The position numbers and the translations under genes were made by a program. From positions 1 to 64,000 of the forward strand of contig JAAXXS010000002.1 of assembly GCA_013334395.1 (NCBI GenBank): a DNA stretch of 64,000 nt, in the 5' to 3' direction. The number at the start of each line of letters is the position of its first letter. Positions within the stretch are counted from its first letter, which is position 1. Positions 25,534 through 34,914 of this stretch are shown here, piece by piece. The notes beneath the pieces were generated by a model, which saw nothing but the letters and a program-made list of their open reading frames with translations, was not told the origin of the DNA and made no database searches. The DNA is from Holophagaceae bacterium. GTDB taxonomy: Bacteria; Acidobacteriota; Holophagae; Holophagales; Holophagaceae.

Positions 25534-26466
25534 GTGAGCCACCCCGCGATCCCGCCCCTCATCGACCGCCATACGCACCTGGAGGGGTCCCTTGATCCCG
25601 TCTGGGTGCGAGCCGAAGCCGAGCGTCGCGGCAGCACCGTACCCCGCAGCCTGCTCGGCCTGTGGGAGGGCGCCGCGGCTCCCTTCGACGGCTTCATCGA
25701 GGCCTTCCTGTTTGGCGCGGCCCTGCTGGACAGCCGGTCCGCCGTGCGGGAGGCAGCCCTGGCCGCCGCGCGACGCACCCGGGATGCGGGTGGTGCAGGC
25801 TTCGACCTGTGGGTTTCCCCCCACTTCCTGGTTGTCCATCGGGCTCAGATCACCCTGGACGACTTCTGGCTCGGCCTGGAGGAAGGCCTCGCGGAAGCAA
25901 GCTCCTGGGGCCTGGCCAGCTGCGTGGTGCTGGATGCAGTCAACCACTTCGGGCCCAAGCACGGGCACTCGGTCCTCAACCTGGTGCTGCCCGAGCTGCC
26001 GCCCTTCGTGAAGGGCTTTTCCACCGGAGGCCTGGAGGGCTCGCCCTTCCGGGAGTGGGTCCCTGTCTTCGACCGGGCCCGCGCCGCAGGCCTGCGCATC
26101 GCGGCTCACGCCGGGGAGAATGGCCCGGGAGCCAACGTCCGGGAGGCCGTGCTGGAAGGCGGGGTCGCCCGCATCGTCCATGGCCTCCGGGCCGACGAGG
26201 CCACGTTCGCCCTGCTCGCGGAACGCGGCATTCCCGTCGACGTGTGCCCCAGCTCCAATGGCGCCCTGGCCTCGGATGTCAGCCCGCATCCTCTCCCCCG
26301 GATGCTTTCCGCCGGCGTTCGCTGCGCCCTGGGCACCGATGACCCCGGGGTCATCCCCTGCAACCTGACCACCGAGGCCGCAGCCGCCCAAGCCATGGGC
26401 CTGACGGACGATGACCTGGCGACCCTCCGCCGGCACGGCGCCGAAGACGCCTGGTGCCTGTCCTAA
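25534..26466 (+). CDS. Adenosine deaminase-like metallohydrolase
   Basis: The product is about 310 aa. It shows the metal-dependent deaminase motifs: HTHLEGS (His13/His15), HAGENG, HGLRADE and TDDPGV, plus SSNGALASDVSPHPL in the substrate-site position. The family deaminates adenosine, adenine or similar; it is shorter than typical ADA (about 330-350), so the purine specificity is unclear. The start is GTG 25534 with no strong RBS; an upstream in-frame extension lacks homology. It is followed after 51 nt by two tRNA genes. Confidence 0.8.
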   Translation: MSHPAIPPLIDRHTHLEGSLDPVWVRAEAERRGSTVPRSLLGLWEGAAAPFDGFIEAFLFGAALLDSRSAVREAALAAARRTRDAGGAGFDLWVSPHFLVVHRAQITLDDFWLGLEEGLAEASSWGLASCVVLDAVNHFGPKHGHSVLNLVLPELPPFVKGFSTGGLEGSPFREWVPVFDRARAAGLRIAAHAGENGPGANVREAVLEGGVARIVHGLRADEATFALLAERGIPVDVCPSSNGALASDVSPHPLPRMLSAGVRCALGTDDPGVIPCNLTTEAAAAQAMGLTDDDLATLRRHGAEDAWCLS

Positions 26467-26517
26467 CCCGGGGGTCGAAGTGATCGCGTCTTCCAGGTAG
26501 ACTAGAAGATTCGGTGT

Positions 26518-26594
26518 GCGCCCATAGCTCAGCTGGATAGAGCATCAGGCTTCGAACCTGAGGGTCGGGCGTTCGAGTCGCTCTGGGCGCACCA
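26518..26594 (+). tRNA. tRNA-Arg(TCG)
   Basis: A full cloverleaf is visible: acceptor GCGCCCA pairs with TGGGCGC, D-arm GCTC/GAGC, anticodon stem TCAGG/CCTGA with loop CTTCGAA (anticodon TCG), T-loop TTCGAGT, and an encoded CCA at 26592-26594. It reads CGA. Confidence 0.96.
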
Positions 26595-26617
26595 CCGGTT
26601 GACAATTGAGTTCTTTG

Positions 26618-26702
26618 GCGAGCGTGGCGGAACTGGTAGACGCACTGGATTTAGGTTCCAGCGGTTCACACCGTGTCGGTTCGAGTCCGACCGTTCGCAC
26701 CA
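26618..26702 (+). tRNA. tRNA-Leu(TAG)
   Basis: A class II tRNA with acceptor GCGAGCG/CGTTCGC, anticodon stem CTGGA/TCCAG with loop TTTAGGT (anticodon TAG), a long variable arm (CGGTTCACACCG), T-loop TTCGAGT and encoded CCA at 26700-26702. It lies 23 nt after tRNA-Arg and is probably co-transcribed with it. Confidence 0.96.
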
Positions 26703-26703
26703 C

Positions 26704-26729
26704 TTCTGAATCGCCTCGGCGATTCAGAA
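26704..26729. terminator. 12-bp hairpin after the tRNA pair
   Basis: TTCTGAATCGCC and GGCGATTCAGAA form a perfect 12-bp stem with a two-base (TC) spacer, starting 2 nt after tRNA-Leu. No T-tract follows on the plus strand (GGCAGGAAAAAAGG), so it may be a processing or stabilising hairpin or an operator-like palindrome. Confidence 0.45.
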
Positions 26730-26799
26730 GGCAGGAAAAAAGGGCCCAATGACTGCCTCCCCACAGCCCCGCATCCCCCCCGGAACACCAGGAGCATCC

Positions 26800-28362
26800 A
26801 TGTCCGTCACACTCCAGCACCAGTCCCCCACCCGCAAGACCGTCGAAGTGACGGTGCCCGCGGCGGAAGTCAGCGCCCTTTTCAATGAGGTGGTGGCCAA
26901 GATCGCTCCGAAGGCCCGCATCCCCGGCTTCCGGCCCGGCAAGGCCCCACGCACGGTGCTGGTGCAGAAGTATGCCCGTGAGATCGAATCGGACGTGGCC
27001 CAGCAGCTCGTGGAGCGGCACTTCTGGAAGTCCGCCACGGAGGCTGGCGCCCTGCCCATCTCCCACCCCTCGCTGGAGAAGCTGGACCTGAAGGAAGGCA
27101 CGGATGCGGTGTTCCGCGCCCACTTCGATGTGGCCCCGGAAGTGGTGCTTCCCGACTACAAGACCATGGTCCTGACCAAGAAGAAGCGGGCCATTGACGA
27201 GGCCACCGTGGTCGAGCACCTCGAGGGTCTCCGCCAGCGCGCCGTCAAGTACCTGCCGGTCGAGGATGGCGCCGTGGCCCAGGGCCTCGTGGCCACCTGC
27301 GACATCCGCGTGAAGCCCCAGGGGCTGAAGGCTCAGACCTACAAGGACCAGGTACTGGAGATCGACAGCTCCCGGCCCTTCGACGCCGAGCTGGTGGGCC
27401 TCAAGGCTGAAGAGAAGAAGAGCTTCACCCTGACCCACCCCGTTGATGACAACAACCCGGTCCTGGCCGGCAAGGTGCTGGCCTACGATGTCCAGGTCAA
27501 GGACATCCGCACCAAGGAAGTGCCGACCCTCAGCGATGACTTCGCCAAGGACATGGGCGACTTTGAGAACCTCGAGGCCCTGACGGCCGCGGTCCGGAAG
27601 GACCTGGAAGAGGCCGCCGACCGCGACGCCGTGGCCCGCCTCCAGGCCAACCTGCTCGACACCCTGCTGGAGGCCGTGCCCTTCGAGGTGCCCCGCTCCA
27701 TGGTCATCCTGCAGCTCGACGACTACTGCCAGGAGTTCGCGCAGCACGTGTCCCGCCAGGGCATGGATCCGAAGAAGGTGAACTGGCAGGCCTACCGCCA
27801 GTACCGGCTGAACGACGCCGAGCGCGCGGTCCGCAGCGGCTACCTCCTCCAGTCCATCGGCAACGCCGAGTCCATCGAGGTGCCGGAGGCTGACATCGAT
27901 GCGGAGATCCGTTCCTTCATGGCCGAAAACCAGGTGCAACAGCCCTTCGAGGCATTCAAGGCCGAGATGGACCGCCGCGGCAACACCACCGAGATCAAGG
28001 GTCGCCTGCGCACGGACCGGATCTTCGACCACCTGCTCAGCACCGCCCAGGTCACCGAGGAACTCCTCGACAAGGAGGCCTTCGAGGCTCTCGTCGAGCT
28101 GGAGCGCAAGCGCGAGGCCGGTATCCCGGTGAACCGCTTCGACGCTGGCGGCGTGGAGGGTGGCGACCTTGAGGGCCAGGAGGGCGGCGAACCCGCTGCC
28201 GTCGCGCCCGCAGACCACGTCCACGGCCCTGACTGTGACCACGATCACGAGGCCGAAGAGACCAAGCCCAAGAAGAAGGCTTCCCGCAAGGCCGCGGAGG
28301 CCCCGGAGGCTGAGGCTCCCGCCGCCGAGAAGCCCAAGGCCAAGAAGGCCCTCAAGCAATAG
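26800..28362 (+). CDS. tig: Trigger factor with His/acidic and Lys/Ala-rich tail
   Basis: The product is 520 aa (typical 430-450). The ribosome-binding signature GFRPGKAP is at 43-50; the PPIase-like domain follows (about 145-240), then the helical C-terminal chaperone arms. The extra about 70 residues at the C-terminus contain [15 protein letters not shown], a likely metal-binding stretch, and then alternating Lys/Ala/Glu-rich sequence. It is a cytoplasmic ribosome-associated chaperone. AGGAG lies 5 nt before ATG 26800. It is directly upstream of clpP, the usual order (tig-clpP); a hairpin separates them. Confidence 0.94.
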   Translation: MSVTLQHQSPTRKTVEVTVPAAEVSALFNEVVAKIAPKARIPGFRPGKAPRTVLVQKYAREIESDVAQQLVERHFWKSATEAGALPISHPSLEKLDLKEGTDAVFRAHFDVAPEVVLPDYKTMVLTKKKRAIDEATVVEHLEGLRQRAVKYLPVEDGAVAQGLVATCDIRVKPQGLKAQTYKDQVLEIDSSRPFDAELVGLKAEEKKSFTLTHPVDDNNPVLAGKVLAYDVQVKDIRTKEVPTLSDDFAKDMGDFENLEALTAAVRKDLEEAADRDAVARLQANLLDTLLEAVPFEVPRSMVILQLDDYCQEFAQHVSRQGMDPKKVNWQAYRQYRLNDAERAVRSGYLLQSIGNAESIEVPEADIDAEIRSFMAENQVQQPFEAFKAEMDRRGNTTEIKGRLRTDRIFDHLLSTAQVTEELLDKEAFEALVELERKREAGIPVNRFDAGGVEGGDLEGQEGGEPAAVAPADHVHGPDCDHDHEAEETKPKKKASRKAAEAPEAEAPAAEKPKAKKALKQ

Positions 28363-28380
28363 TCTGTCCCAGCCCTTGCT

Positions 28381-28406
28381 AAGAAGGCGCCGCGAGGCGC
28401 CTTCTT
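28381..28406 (+). terminator. Hairpin between tig and clpP
   Basis: AAGAAGGCGCC and GGCGCCTTCTT make a perfect 11-bp stem with a GCGA loop, 18 nt after the tig stop and 29 nt before clpP. It lacks a T-tract, so it may be an attenuator or mRNA stabiliser rather than a full terminator. Confidence 0.55.
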
Positions 28407-28435
28407 GGTATCCTGACCGTCCCGCAGGAGAGTCC

Positions 28436-29032
28436 ATGCCCAGCAGCTACTATCCCCCCATCGTCATCGAGCAGACTCCGCGCGGCGAGCGCAGCTACGA
28501 CATCTACTCCCGCCTGCTGAAGGACAACATCATCTTCCTGGGCACCGCCATCGACGACAGCGTGGCCAACGCCATCGTGGCCCAGATGCTGTTCCTCGAG
28601 AGCGAGGACCCGGACAAGGACATCCAGATCTACATCAACAGCCCCGGCGGCAGCGTCACTGCGGGCCTGGCGATCTACGACACCATGCAGTTCGTGAAGA
28701 ATGACATCGTCACCTACTGCATCGGCCAGTGCGCTTCCATGGGCGCCCACCTGCTGGCCGCCGGCACCAAGGGCAAGCGCTTCGCGCTGCCCAACGCCCG
28801 CATCATGATCCACCAGCCCAGCGGCGGCGCCCAGGGCCAGGCCACAGAGATCGAGATCACCTTCAAGGAGATCCAGCGACTGAAGGAGAACCTGTCCGCG
28901 AGCTTCGCCAAGCACACGGGCCAGACCCTGAAGAAGGTCATGAAGGACATGGACCGCGACTACTTCATGAGTGCCGAAGAAGCCCTCCAATACGGCATCG
29001 TGGACAAGGTCCTGTCCGAACGGCCGGCCTGA
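28436..29032 (+). CDS. clpP: ATP-dependent Clp protease proteolytic subunit
   Basis: The product is 198 aa. The catalytic triad is Ser101 (QCASMGAH), His126 (MIHQPSGG) and Asp175, with spacings matching E. coli ClpP. It forms the tetradecameric cytoplasmic protease working with ClpX or ClpA. AGGAG lies 5 nt before ATG 28436. The stop overlaps the hisC start (TGATG). The downstream neighbour clpX, common in other bacteria, is absent. Confidence 0.97.
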   Translation: MPSSYYPPIVIEQTPRGERSYDIYSRLLKDNIIFLGTAIDDSVANAIVAQMLFLESEDPDKDIQIYINSPGGSVTAGLAIYDTMQFVKNDIVTYCIGQCASMGAHLLAAGTKGKRFALPNARIMIHQPSGGAQGQATEIEITFKEIQRLKENLSASFAKHTGQTLKKVMKDMDRDYFMSAEEALQYGIVDKVLSERPA

Positions 29033-30159
29033 TGAACCCAGGCCTTCCCACCATCCATGGATTCGATCACCTGTCACGGATTCCACTCTACGTGCCAGGC
29101 AAGCCCATCCAGGAAGTGCAGCGGGAGATGGGCCTGACCCGAATCGTCAAGCTGGCTTCCAACGAGAACCCCTGGGGGCCCACCGAGGCGGTAAAGGCCC
29201 GGGTGGCCGCAGCCATCGCCGGCTCCGACACCGAGGGGCTGAACCTCTACCCGGTCAGCGACGGTCCCTACTTGCGCCGGGCCATCGCCGCGCGCAAGGG
29301 CGTGGCGTTGGAATGCGTGGTCCTCGGCAACGGCAGCAGTGAGCTCCTGGAACTGGTGGCCAAGGCCGCCTTCCTGGACGGGGGCAGCTCGATCATTCCC
29401 CGGCACAGCTTCGCCATCTACGGCATCGCCACCCAGACCGCCGGCGGTCGGGTCATCGAGTCCAGGGCCACGGCCACCGAGCTGGACGTGGACGACATCC
29501 TGCGTTCCGTCGCCGAAGACACCCGCCTCGTCTACCTGGGGCACCCCAACAACCCCACGGGCATCCGGCTGGAGAAATCGGCTCTGGAGCGGCTGGTGCG
29601 CCAGCTCCGCGAGGACATCGTCCTGGTGGTGGACCAGGCCTACGCGGAATACGAGGACCCCGCCGACTACCCAGACGCCGCAGCCTACCTGAATGAGCGC
29701 CCCAACCTGCTGGTGCTCCACACCTTCTCGAAGATCCACGCCCTGGCGGCGCTGCGCATCGGCTACGGCCTCGGCTCCCGAGAGCTGCTGGGCTGCATCG
29801 AGCGCGTCCGCAGTCCCTTCAACACCAACCACCTGGCCCAGGTCGCCGCGGAAGTGGCGGTGCAGGACCTGGCCTTCGAGGCCTTCTCCCGTCAGAAGAA
29901 CACGGATGCCCGTGTCGCCTTCGCCCTGGAAGCCGCGCAGCACCGCTGCCAGCTCTCGGGATCGAGCGGCAATTTCGTGCTGCTGGAGAGCGCCTTCCCT
30001 GCCAAGGACCTGTTCCGGGAGCTCCTGCAGCGGGGCGTGATCGTGCGCCCCATGACCGCCTATGGCCTGCCCAGCCATGTCCGCGTCACCTACGGGAAGC
30101 CTGAGGAGATGCAGGCCTTCTGGAGCGCCATCGGCCCCCTCCTCAACGGCGGTTGTTGA
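29032..30159 (+). CDS. hisC: Histidinol-phosphate aminotransferase-like (HisC)
   Basis: The product is 375 aa. It is a fold-type I aminotransferase with SNENPWGP near residues 43-50, NNPTG near the middle, and the PLP lysine in HTFSKIHALAALRIGYG. The NPxGP and TFSKxxxLAxLRxGY blocks are HisC-like. The reaction would be imidazole-acetol phosphate + Glu to histidinol phosphate, or a related aromatic transamination; no other his genes are present. The start overlaps the clpP stop and the stop abuts recQ, giving a tightly coupled run. Confidence 0.85.
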   Translation: MNPGLPTIHGFDHLSRIPLYVPGKPIQEVQREMGLTRIVKLASNENPWGPTEAVKARVAAAIAGSDTEGLNLYPVSDGPYLRRAIAARKGVALECVVLGNGSSELLELVAKAAFLDGGSSIIPRHSFAIYGIATQTAGGRVIESRATATELDVDDILRSVAEDTRLVYLGHPNNPTGIRLEKSALERLVRQLREDIVLVVDQAYAEYEDPADYPDAAAYLNERPNLLVLHTFSKIHALAALRIGYGLGSRELLGCIERVRSPFNTNHLAQVAAEVAVQDLAFEAFSRQKNTDARVAFALEAAQHRCQLSGSSGNFVLLESAFPAKDLFRELLQRGVIVRPMTAYGLPSHVRVTYGKPEEMQAFWSAIGPLLNGGC

Positions 30160-31839
30160 TTGTCCGAAATCCTGGAGGACATCGGCCGGTTGGAGGCCCT
30201 GCTCACCCGGGGTGAGCGCACCGCCTGCCGGTCGGGGCTGGAAGCGCTGCGGAACCGCTACCGGCAGGCGCCCGGGGCCTTCGGACCCGAAGCCATCGCC
30301 GCGCTCCGGCGGCTTGCCACCGAGCTGGAGTCCCCACCGGACCTGGAGGCGGCGCTCAAGGAGACCTTCGGCTACAGCGGCTTCCGGCCGGGCCAGCGGG
30401 CCATCATCGAGGCCGTGTTGGCGGGCCGGGACGTGGTGGGCATCATGCCTACGGGGGCCGGCAAGTCCCTCACCTTCCAGCTGCCCGCCCGCCTCCTGGG
30501 CGGCGTGACCCTGGTCGTGTCACCCCTCATCGCGCTCATGAAGGATCAGGTGGACGCGCTCACGGAGGCCGGGCTCCGGGCCACGTTCCTGAACTCCAGC
30601 CTGACCCTGGAGGCCCGCCGGGAGCGGATCCGCGCCCTGAAGAACGGGGAGCTGGAACTGGTCTACGCCGCTCCCGAGGGCCTGGACCTCTACCTGGCCG
30701 ACCTGCTGCGGGAGGTGGACCTGCGCCTCATCGCCGTGGACGAGGCCCACTGCATCAGCCACTGGGGCCATGACTTCCGGCCGGCCTACCGGACCCTGGC
30801 CGGGCTCAAGCGGCGGTTCCCGGACGTGCCCGTCCTCGCCCTCACCGCAACGGCCACGCCCGAAGTCCGCCGTGACATCGTCGCCCAGCTGGAGATGCGG
30901 CGCCCCCTGGAGGTCCAGGGCTCTTTCTACCGCGCCAACCTCAAGGTGAGCGCCTACCGCAAGGGCGCCGAGGGGCTGCCCCCGGTTCGCGAGGCCCTGC
31001 TGCGGCTGGTGCTGGCCCGGCGCGGCGAGAGCGGGATCATCTACTGCCTCTCCCGCAAGAGCGTCGAAGCCACCGCAGCCTTCCTGTCCGGGGAAGGGGT
31101 CCGCGCCGCGGCCTACCACGCGGGCATGGACAGCGCGGCCCGCTCCACCGCCCAGGAAGCCTTCCAGCGGGACGACGTGGACGTCATCGTGGCCACGGTG
31201 GCCTTCGGCATGGGCATCGACAAGAGCAACATCCGCTACGTCATCCACCGGGACATGCCCAAGAGCGTCGAGGGCTGGTACCAGGAGATCGGCCGCGCGG
31301 GCCGCGATGGCGCCGACGCCGACTGCATCATGTTCTACGGCTGGGGAGACGTGCTCAGCTACGACCGCTTCACCGAGGGACTCGACGCCGAGCTGGCCCA
31401 GGCGCAGCAGCGGCAGACCCGTGATCTCTTCCGTCTGGCGGAGTCCCCGCGGTGCCGCCACCAGGCCCTGCTGGCCCACTTCGGCGAGCGCATGGAGCCC
31501 TGCGGCACGTCTTGCGAGTGCTGTGACGGCTCGGACCCGCTGGCCGCCGCGCCCGCGCCTGGCAAGGCCAAGCGCGGCTCGCCCCGGGGTAGCCGCCCCC
31601 CGCTGACCCAGGCCCCGGTGGAGGGCGAGGAAGCGCTCTACGTCGAGCTGAAGGCCCTGCGCAAGCGCCTCGCGGATGCCAAGGGCGTCCCCGCCTACGT
31701 GATCTTCAGTGATGCCACCCTGCAGCAGATGGCCCGCTTCCAGCCGGCCACCGAGGCCGAGTTCCTGGCCCTGAGCGGCGTGGGGCCGAAAAAGCTGCAG
31801 CAGTATGGGGAAAGTTTCCTCCGGCTGCTGGCTCGTTGA
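30160..31839 (+). CDS. recQ: RecQ-family ATP-dependent DNA helicase without a winged-helix RQC domain
   Basis: The product is 559 aa starting at TTG immediately after the hisC stop. The helicase core has the P-loop TGAGKS (98-103), DEAH (194-197), [10 protein letters not shown], and motif VI GRAGRDG. The four-Cys zinc region ([12 protein letters not shown]..., CGTSCECC) is present. It then passes, after about 35 low-complexity residues, directly to an HRDC domain ([14 protein letters not shown]...), so the winged-helix part of RQC seems missing. An N-terminal extension of about 65 residues precedes the helicase core. Role: recombination and repair, unwinding 3'-tailed DNA. Confidence 0.9.
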   Translation: MSEILEDIGRLEALLTRGERTACRSGLEALRNRYRQAPGAFGPEAIAALRRLATELESPPDLEAALKETFGYSGFRPGQRAIIEAVLAGRDVVGIMPTGAGKSLTFQLPARLLGGVTLVVSPLIALMKDQVDALTEAGLRATFLNSSLTLEARRERIRALKNGELELVYAAPEGLDLYLADLLREVDLRLIAVDEAHCISHWGHDFRPAYRTLAGLKRRFPDVPVLALTATATPEVRRDIVAQLEMRRPLEVQGSFYRANLKVSAYRKGAEGLPPVREALLRLVLARRGESGIIYCLSRKSVEATAAFLSGEGVRAAAYHAGMDSAARSTAQEAFQRDDVDVIVATVAFGMGIDKSNIRYVIHRDMPKSVEGWYQEIGRAGRDGADADCIMFYGWGDVLSYDRFTEGLDAELAQAQQRQTRDLFRLAESPRCRHQALLAHFGERMEPCGTSCECCDGSDPLAAAPAPGKAKRGSPRGSRPPLTQAPVEGEEALYVELKALRKRLADAKGVPAYVIFSDATLQQMARFQPATEAEFLALSGVGPKKLQQYGESFLRLLAR

Positions 31840-32009
31840 AGGGCCCTGGACATCTGTCACAACCCGGAACCGCCCCCATTGATACATAACGGTTTATCCG
31901 GTGGAGGCGGCATCGCCGGCTTGCACAGTTCCTGGGAGGAAATTAGGGTGAAGGTAGACATTTCCTACACAAGCGTCAAGTGTCGCAACCTTATTGCAGA
32001 GGTGAGTTC

Positions 32010-33458
32010 ATGAGTTTGGGAGAACGCGTCAGAGACCTGACCCGCCTGGCCTTCCAACTGGGCAACAACTGGATGTCCCTCACGGGCACGGCCCTGACCA
32101 CCAGCTCCGCCTTCGTGCTGGTCTGGTTCTGGTTCATGGAGCTCACCAGCCCGCGCTCTGTCCACCCCTATGCGGGCATCCTGCTGTTCCTCATCCTCCC
32201 GGCCCTGTTCATCGTCGGTCTGGTGCTCATCCCCCTGGGCATCATGCGCCTGCGGCGCCAGCGCAGGCTCGCCGGCGAAGCGCCCCAGCCCCTCCAGGCC
32301 GTGGACTTCAAGCAGCCCGCCGTGCGTCGGCTCCTCACGGTCGTGGGCGTTCTCACCTTCATCAACGTCAGCATCATGGGCACCGCCGGTCTCAAGGGCG
32401 TGGAGTACATGGACTCGAACCAGTTCTGCGGCCTGACCTGCCACACGGTCATGAGCCCGGAATACACGGCGTTCCTGGGCTCTCCCCACTCCCGCGTGGG
32501 CTGCGCCCAGTGCCACATCGGCCATGGGGCTCCGGCCCTGGTCCGGGCCAAGATCTCCGGCACCCGGCAGCTCTTCGCCGTTGCCTTCGGCACCTACTCC
32601 CGCCCCATTCCCAGCCCCGTCGAGCACCTGCGTCCCGCCCGCGAGACCTGCGAGCAGTGCCACTGGCCCCAGAAGTTCACCAACGACAAGCTGATCGTCC
32701 GCACGCACTACGCCGAGGACGAATCCAACACGGCTTCGACCAACATCCTCCTGCTGAAGATCGGCGGCCACACGCCCAATGGCACCACGGGCATCCATGG
32801 GCGGCACCTCGACAACATGGAGCGCATCAGCTACGTCACCACCGACCGCCGCCGCCAGGAGATCCCCAAGGTCATCTACCGGGATGACAACGGCCAGACG
32901 GTCGAATACGTGAGCGACGAGTTCAAGAACCTCCCCAAGGAGAAACTCGACAAGGCCACCACCCGCGGGATGGACTGCATCGACTGCCACAACCGACCCA
33001 CCCACGCCTTCCAGCTGCCGGACCGGGCCATGGACAAGATGCTCTCTGAGAAGCGCATCAGCACCGAGCTGCCCTTCATCAAGAAGAAGGCCGTCGAGCT
33101 CCTGAAGGTGGACTACGCCGACCAGAAGGATGCGGCCGCCAAGATTCCCGTGGCCCTGGCCGAATACTACCGGAACACCTACCCCGAGATCTTCAAGCAC
33201 AAGCGGGCCCAGGTGGACGCCGCGGGCGAGGCCGTGAAGGCCATCTACCTGCGCAACGTGTTCCCCGAGATGAAGATCACCTGGGGCACCCACCCCAACA
33301 ACATCGGCCACGAAGAGGCCGTGGGCTGCTTCCGCTGCCATGACGGCACCCATGCCGCCGCGGACGGCCGGACCATCAAGGGCGACTGCGACACCTGCCA
33401 CACGATCCTGGCCCAGGACGAGAAGGACCCGAAGATTCTCAAGACCTTCGGATTGTAG
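32010..33458 (+). CDS. NapC/NirT-type inner-membrane six-haem cytochrome c
   Basis: The product is 482 aa. Three N-terminal TM segments (about 25-45, 55-80, 108-127) anchor a periplasmic multihaem domain. Haem sites are C140-G-L-T-C144-H145 (an unusual CX3CH, followed by TVM as in the NrfH/NapC first haem), C165-H169, C214-H218, C323-H327, C440-H444 and C460-H464. It probably takes electrons from the quinol pool and passes them to periplasmic acceptors; in metal-reducers, proteins of this type (for example Geobacter ImcH) start extracellular respiration. GAGGTG precedes ATG 32010. The next gene, cmk, is unrelated. Confidence 0.88.
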   Translation: MSLGERVRDLTRLAFQLGNNWMSLTGTALTTSSAFVLVWFWFMELTSPRSVHPYAGILLFLILPALFIVGLVLIPLGIMRLRRQRRLAGEAPQPLQAVDFKQPAVRRLLTVVGVLTFINVSIMGTAGLKGVEYMDSNQFCGLTCHTVMSPEYTAFLGSPHSRVGCAQCHIGHGAPALVRAKISGTRQLFAVAFGTYSRPIPSPVEHLRPARETCEQCHWPQKFTNDKLIVRTHYAEDESNTASTNILLLKIGGHTPNGTTGIHGRHLDNMERISYVTTDRRRQEIPKVIYRDDNGQTVEYVSDEFKNLPKEKLDKATTRGMDCIDCHNRPTHAFQLPDRAMDKMLSEKRISTELPFIKKKAVELLKVDYADQKDAAAKIPVALAEYYRNTYPEIFKHKRAQVDAAGEAVKAIYLRNVFPEMKITWGTHPNNIGHEEAVGCFRCHDGTHAAADGRTIKGDCDTCHTILAQDEKDPKILKTFGL

Positions 33459-33496
33459 GTATGGAATGGCAGGGAGCGGTCATCCAGAATGACGGG

Positions 33497-34162
33497 ATGA
33501 CCGCTCCCGCCCTTCCCCTGATCGCCATCGACGGCCCGTCCGGGGTGGGCAAGTCCACCACCGCGAAGCGGGTCGCCGAGCGTCTGGGCTGGTATTACCT
33601 CGACACCGGCGCCATGTACCGAGCCGCGGCCCTGGCCGTCCAGCGGGCCGGGATCGCCCTGGCAGACCGCCCGGCGCTGGAGGCCCTCCTGCAGTCCCTG
33701 GACCTCAGCCAGGAGGGCACCCGCATCTTCCTCGCGGGCGAGGATATCAGCGAGGCCATCCGCAGTCAGGCCGTCACCCAGCTCGTGACCCCCGTCAGCG
33801 CAGACGGCCGTGTGCGGGAGGTGCTGGTGGACCAGCAGCGCCGCATCGGGGCCCGGGGACGCTGGGTCGTGGACGGTCGGGACATCGGCACGGTGGTCTT
33901 CACCGGGGCCTGCTGCAAGGTCTTCCTCACGGCAAGTCCTGAGGCCCGCGCCCGGCGGCGCTTCCTGGAGCTCCAGGCCAACGGGCAGGCCCCCATCCTG
34001 GAGGATGTGCTGCAGGACCTCCAGCGCCGCGACCTGGCCGACAGCACCCGGGCCGTGGCCCCGCTCCGACGGGCCGAAGACGCCGCCGAGCTGGACTCCA
34101 GCACCATGAATCTCGATCAAGTCGTGGACTGGATCGTGGCGCGGCACCAATCGCACCCCTGA
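33497..34162 (+). CDS. cmk: Cytidylate kinase
   Basis: The product is 221 aa (E. coli Cmk 227). The P-loop GPSGVGKST is at 13-21, followed by YYLDTGAMYR and the CMP-binding/LID blocks WVVDGRDIGTVVF and RRDLADSTRAVAPL. It phosphorylates CMP and dCMP. The start is uncertain: ATG 33497 gives the normal length; ATG 33461, three bases after the cytochrome stop, adds 12 residues. It ends 13 nt before the convergent rhodanese operon. Confidence 0.94.
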   Translation: MTAPALPLIAIDGPSGVGKSTTAKRVAERLGWYYLDTGAMYRAAALAVQRAGIALADRPALEALLQSLDLSQEGTRIFLAGEDISEAIRSQAVTQLVTPVSADGRVREVLVDQQRRIGARGRWVVDGRDIGTVVFTGACCKVFLTASPEARARRRFLELQANGQAPILEDVLQDLQRRDLADSTRAVAPLRRAEDAAELDSSTMNLDQVVDWIVARHQSHP

Positions 34163-34175
34163 GGGGGCGCCCCGT

Positions 34176-34526
34176 TCAGCCGAGCAGGCTCTCGATCCGC
34201 CGCCAGGAGCCCAGGTTGGCCACCTCGGTGAACCCGGCCTTCTTCAGGATCGCGACGCCGGAGCCGCTGCGGGCGCCGGATTCGCAGCAGACCAGCACCG
34301 GGCGGGCGCGGTCCAGCTCCTTGGCCCGGGCCTCCAGCTGGTCCAGGGGGATGTTGATGGCGCGGCCGTGTCGCGCCCCCTTGAACTCGCCCTTGGTGCG
34401 CACGTCCACGATCTGTCCGCCTCGGGCCAGCATGGCCTTCAGGTCGCCCACCGGAGCGGAGCGCCGGCTCCAGATCACGTAGCCCACCGCGGCGATGGGG
34501 ATGAGGTAGATCCAGTATTCGAGCAT
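34176..34526 (-). CDS. Membrane-anchored rhodanese-like protein
   Basis: The product is 116 aa. One N-terminal TM helix (4-20) precedes a single rhodanese domain with DVRTKGEFKGARHGRAINIP and active-site loop VCCESGARSGSG, the catalytic Cys being Cys81 (Cys80 adjacent). It should bind a persulfide or another thiol-reactive ligand at the membrane. GGGAGA precedes ATG 34526, and TGATG couples it to the upstream small membrane protein. It is the last gene of the ArsR-controlled efflux operon, hinting at thiol or sulfur chemistry. Confidence 0.86.
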   Translation of the reverse strand: MLEYWIYLIPIAAVGYVIWSRRSAPVGDLKAMLARGGQIVDVRTKGEFKGARHGRAINIPLDQLEARAKELDRARPVLVCCESGARSGSGVAILKKAGFTEVANLGSWRRIESLLG

Positions 34527-34702
34527 CAGGCTCTCCCGAGGGCCCAGATCAGGCCCATGACCGCGCCGTAGCTGATGCCCCTTAGTGGCGTTGCAGTCAG
34601 GGGACAGGCCCCGGTGCTGCAGCCCACCAGGCGGTGCCAGCCGTAACCCAGGGCGCCGCCCACGATGAGGCCCAGGGCGAAGCGGATCACGGTCGCCTTC
34701 AT
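34526..34702 (-). CDS. Small membrane protein (DUF6132-like)
   Basis: The product is 58 aa with two predicted TM helices around a GYGWHRLVGCSTGACPLTATP loop. The GC-x-G/S-x-CP pattern resembles the DUF6132 family of tiny membrane proteins often found next to rhodaneses and YeeE/YedE or DUF2892 proteins. The function is unknown; the two Cys may bind metal or sulfane sulfur. It overlaps its neighbours on both sides (ATGA and TGATG), so it is clearly a translated member of the operon. Confidence 0.72.
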   Translation of the reverse strand: MKATVIRFALGLIVGGALGYGWHRLVGCSTGACPLTATPLRGISYGAVMGLIWALGRA

Positions 34703-34911
34703 CGGGAGCAGCCCACACCAGCCCCTTCGGGCACGCCCAGCTTCTTCAGGATGGTGGACATCAGGCACCAGTTGGTGAGGCCACTCTGCAGCATGTTCGC
34801 GCCCACGAAGACCGTGAACCAGATCCAGTTGGGGTTGTGGACCTTCGCCAGGGCGAGGCTCAGCAGGATGAAGGTCCCTGCGACGGTGTGGACGATGCGA
34901 TCGACGTTCAT
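34699..34911 (-). CDS. DUF2892 (YgaP-type) inner-membrane protein
   Basis: The product is 70 aa with two TM helices. The N-terminal MNVDRIVHTVAG and the block FVGANMLQSGLTNWC match DUF2892, the membrane part of the rhodanese YgaP. Here that part and the rhodanese are separate genes in one operon. It starts 3 nt after the RND pump stop. It ends in a Cys-containing GVGCSR. Confidence 0.84.
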   Translation of the reverse strand: MNVDRIVHTVAGTFILLSLALAKVHNPNWIWFTVFVGANMLQSGLTNWCLMSTILKKLGVPEGAGVGCSR

Positions 34912-34914
34912 GGA

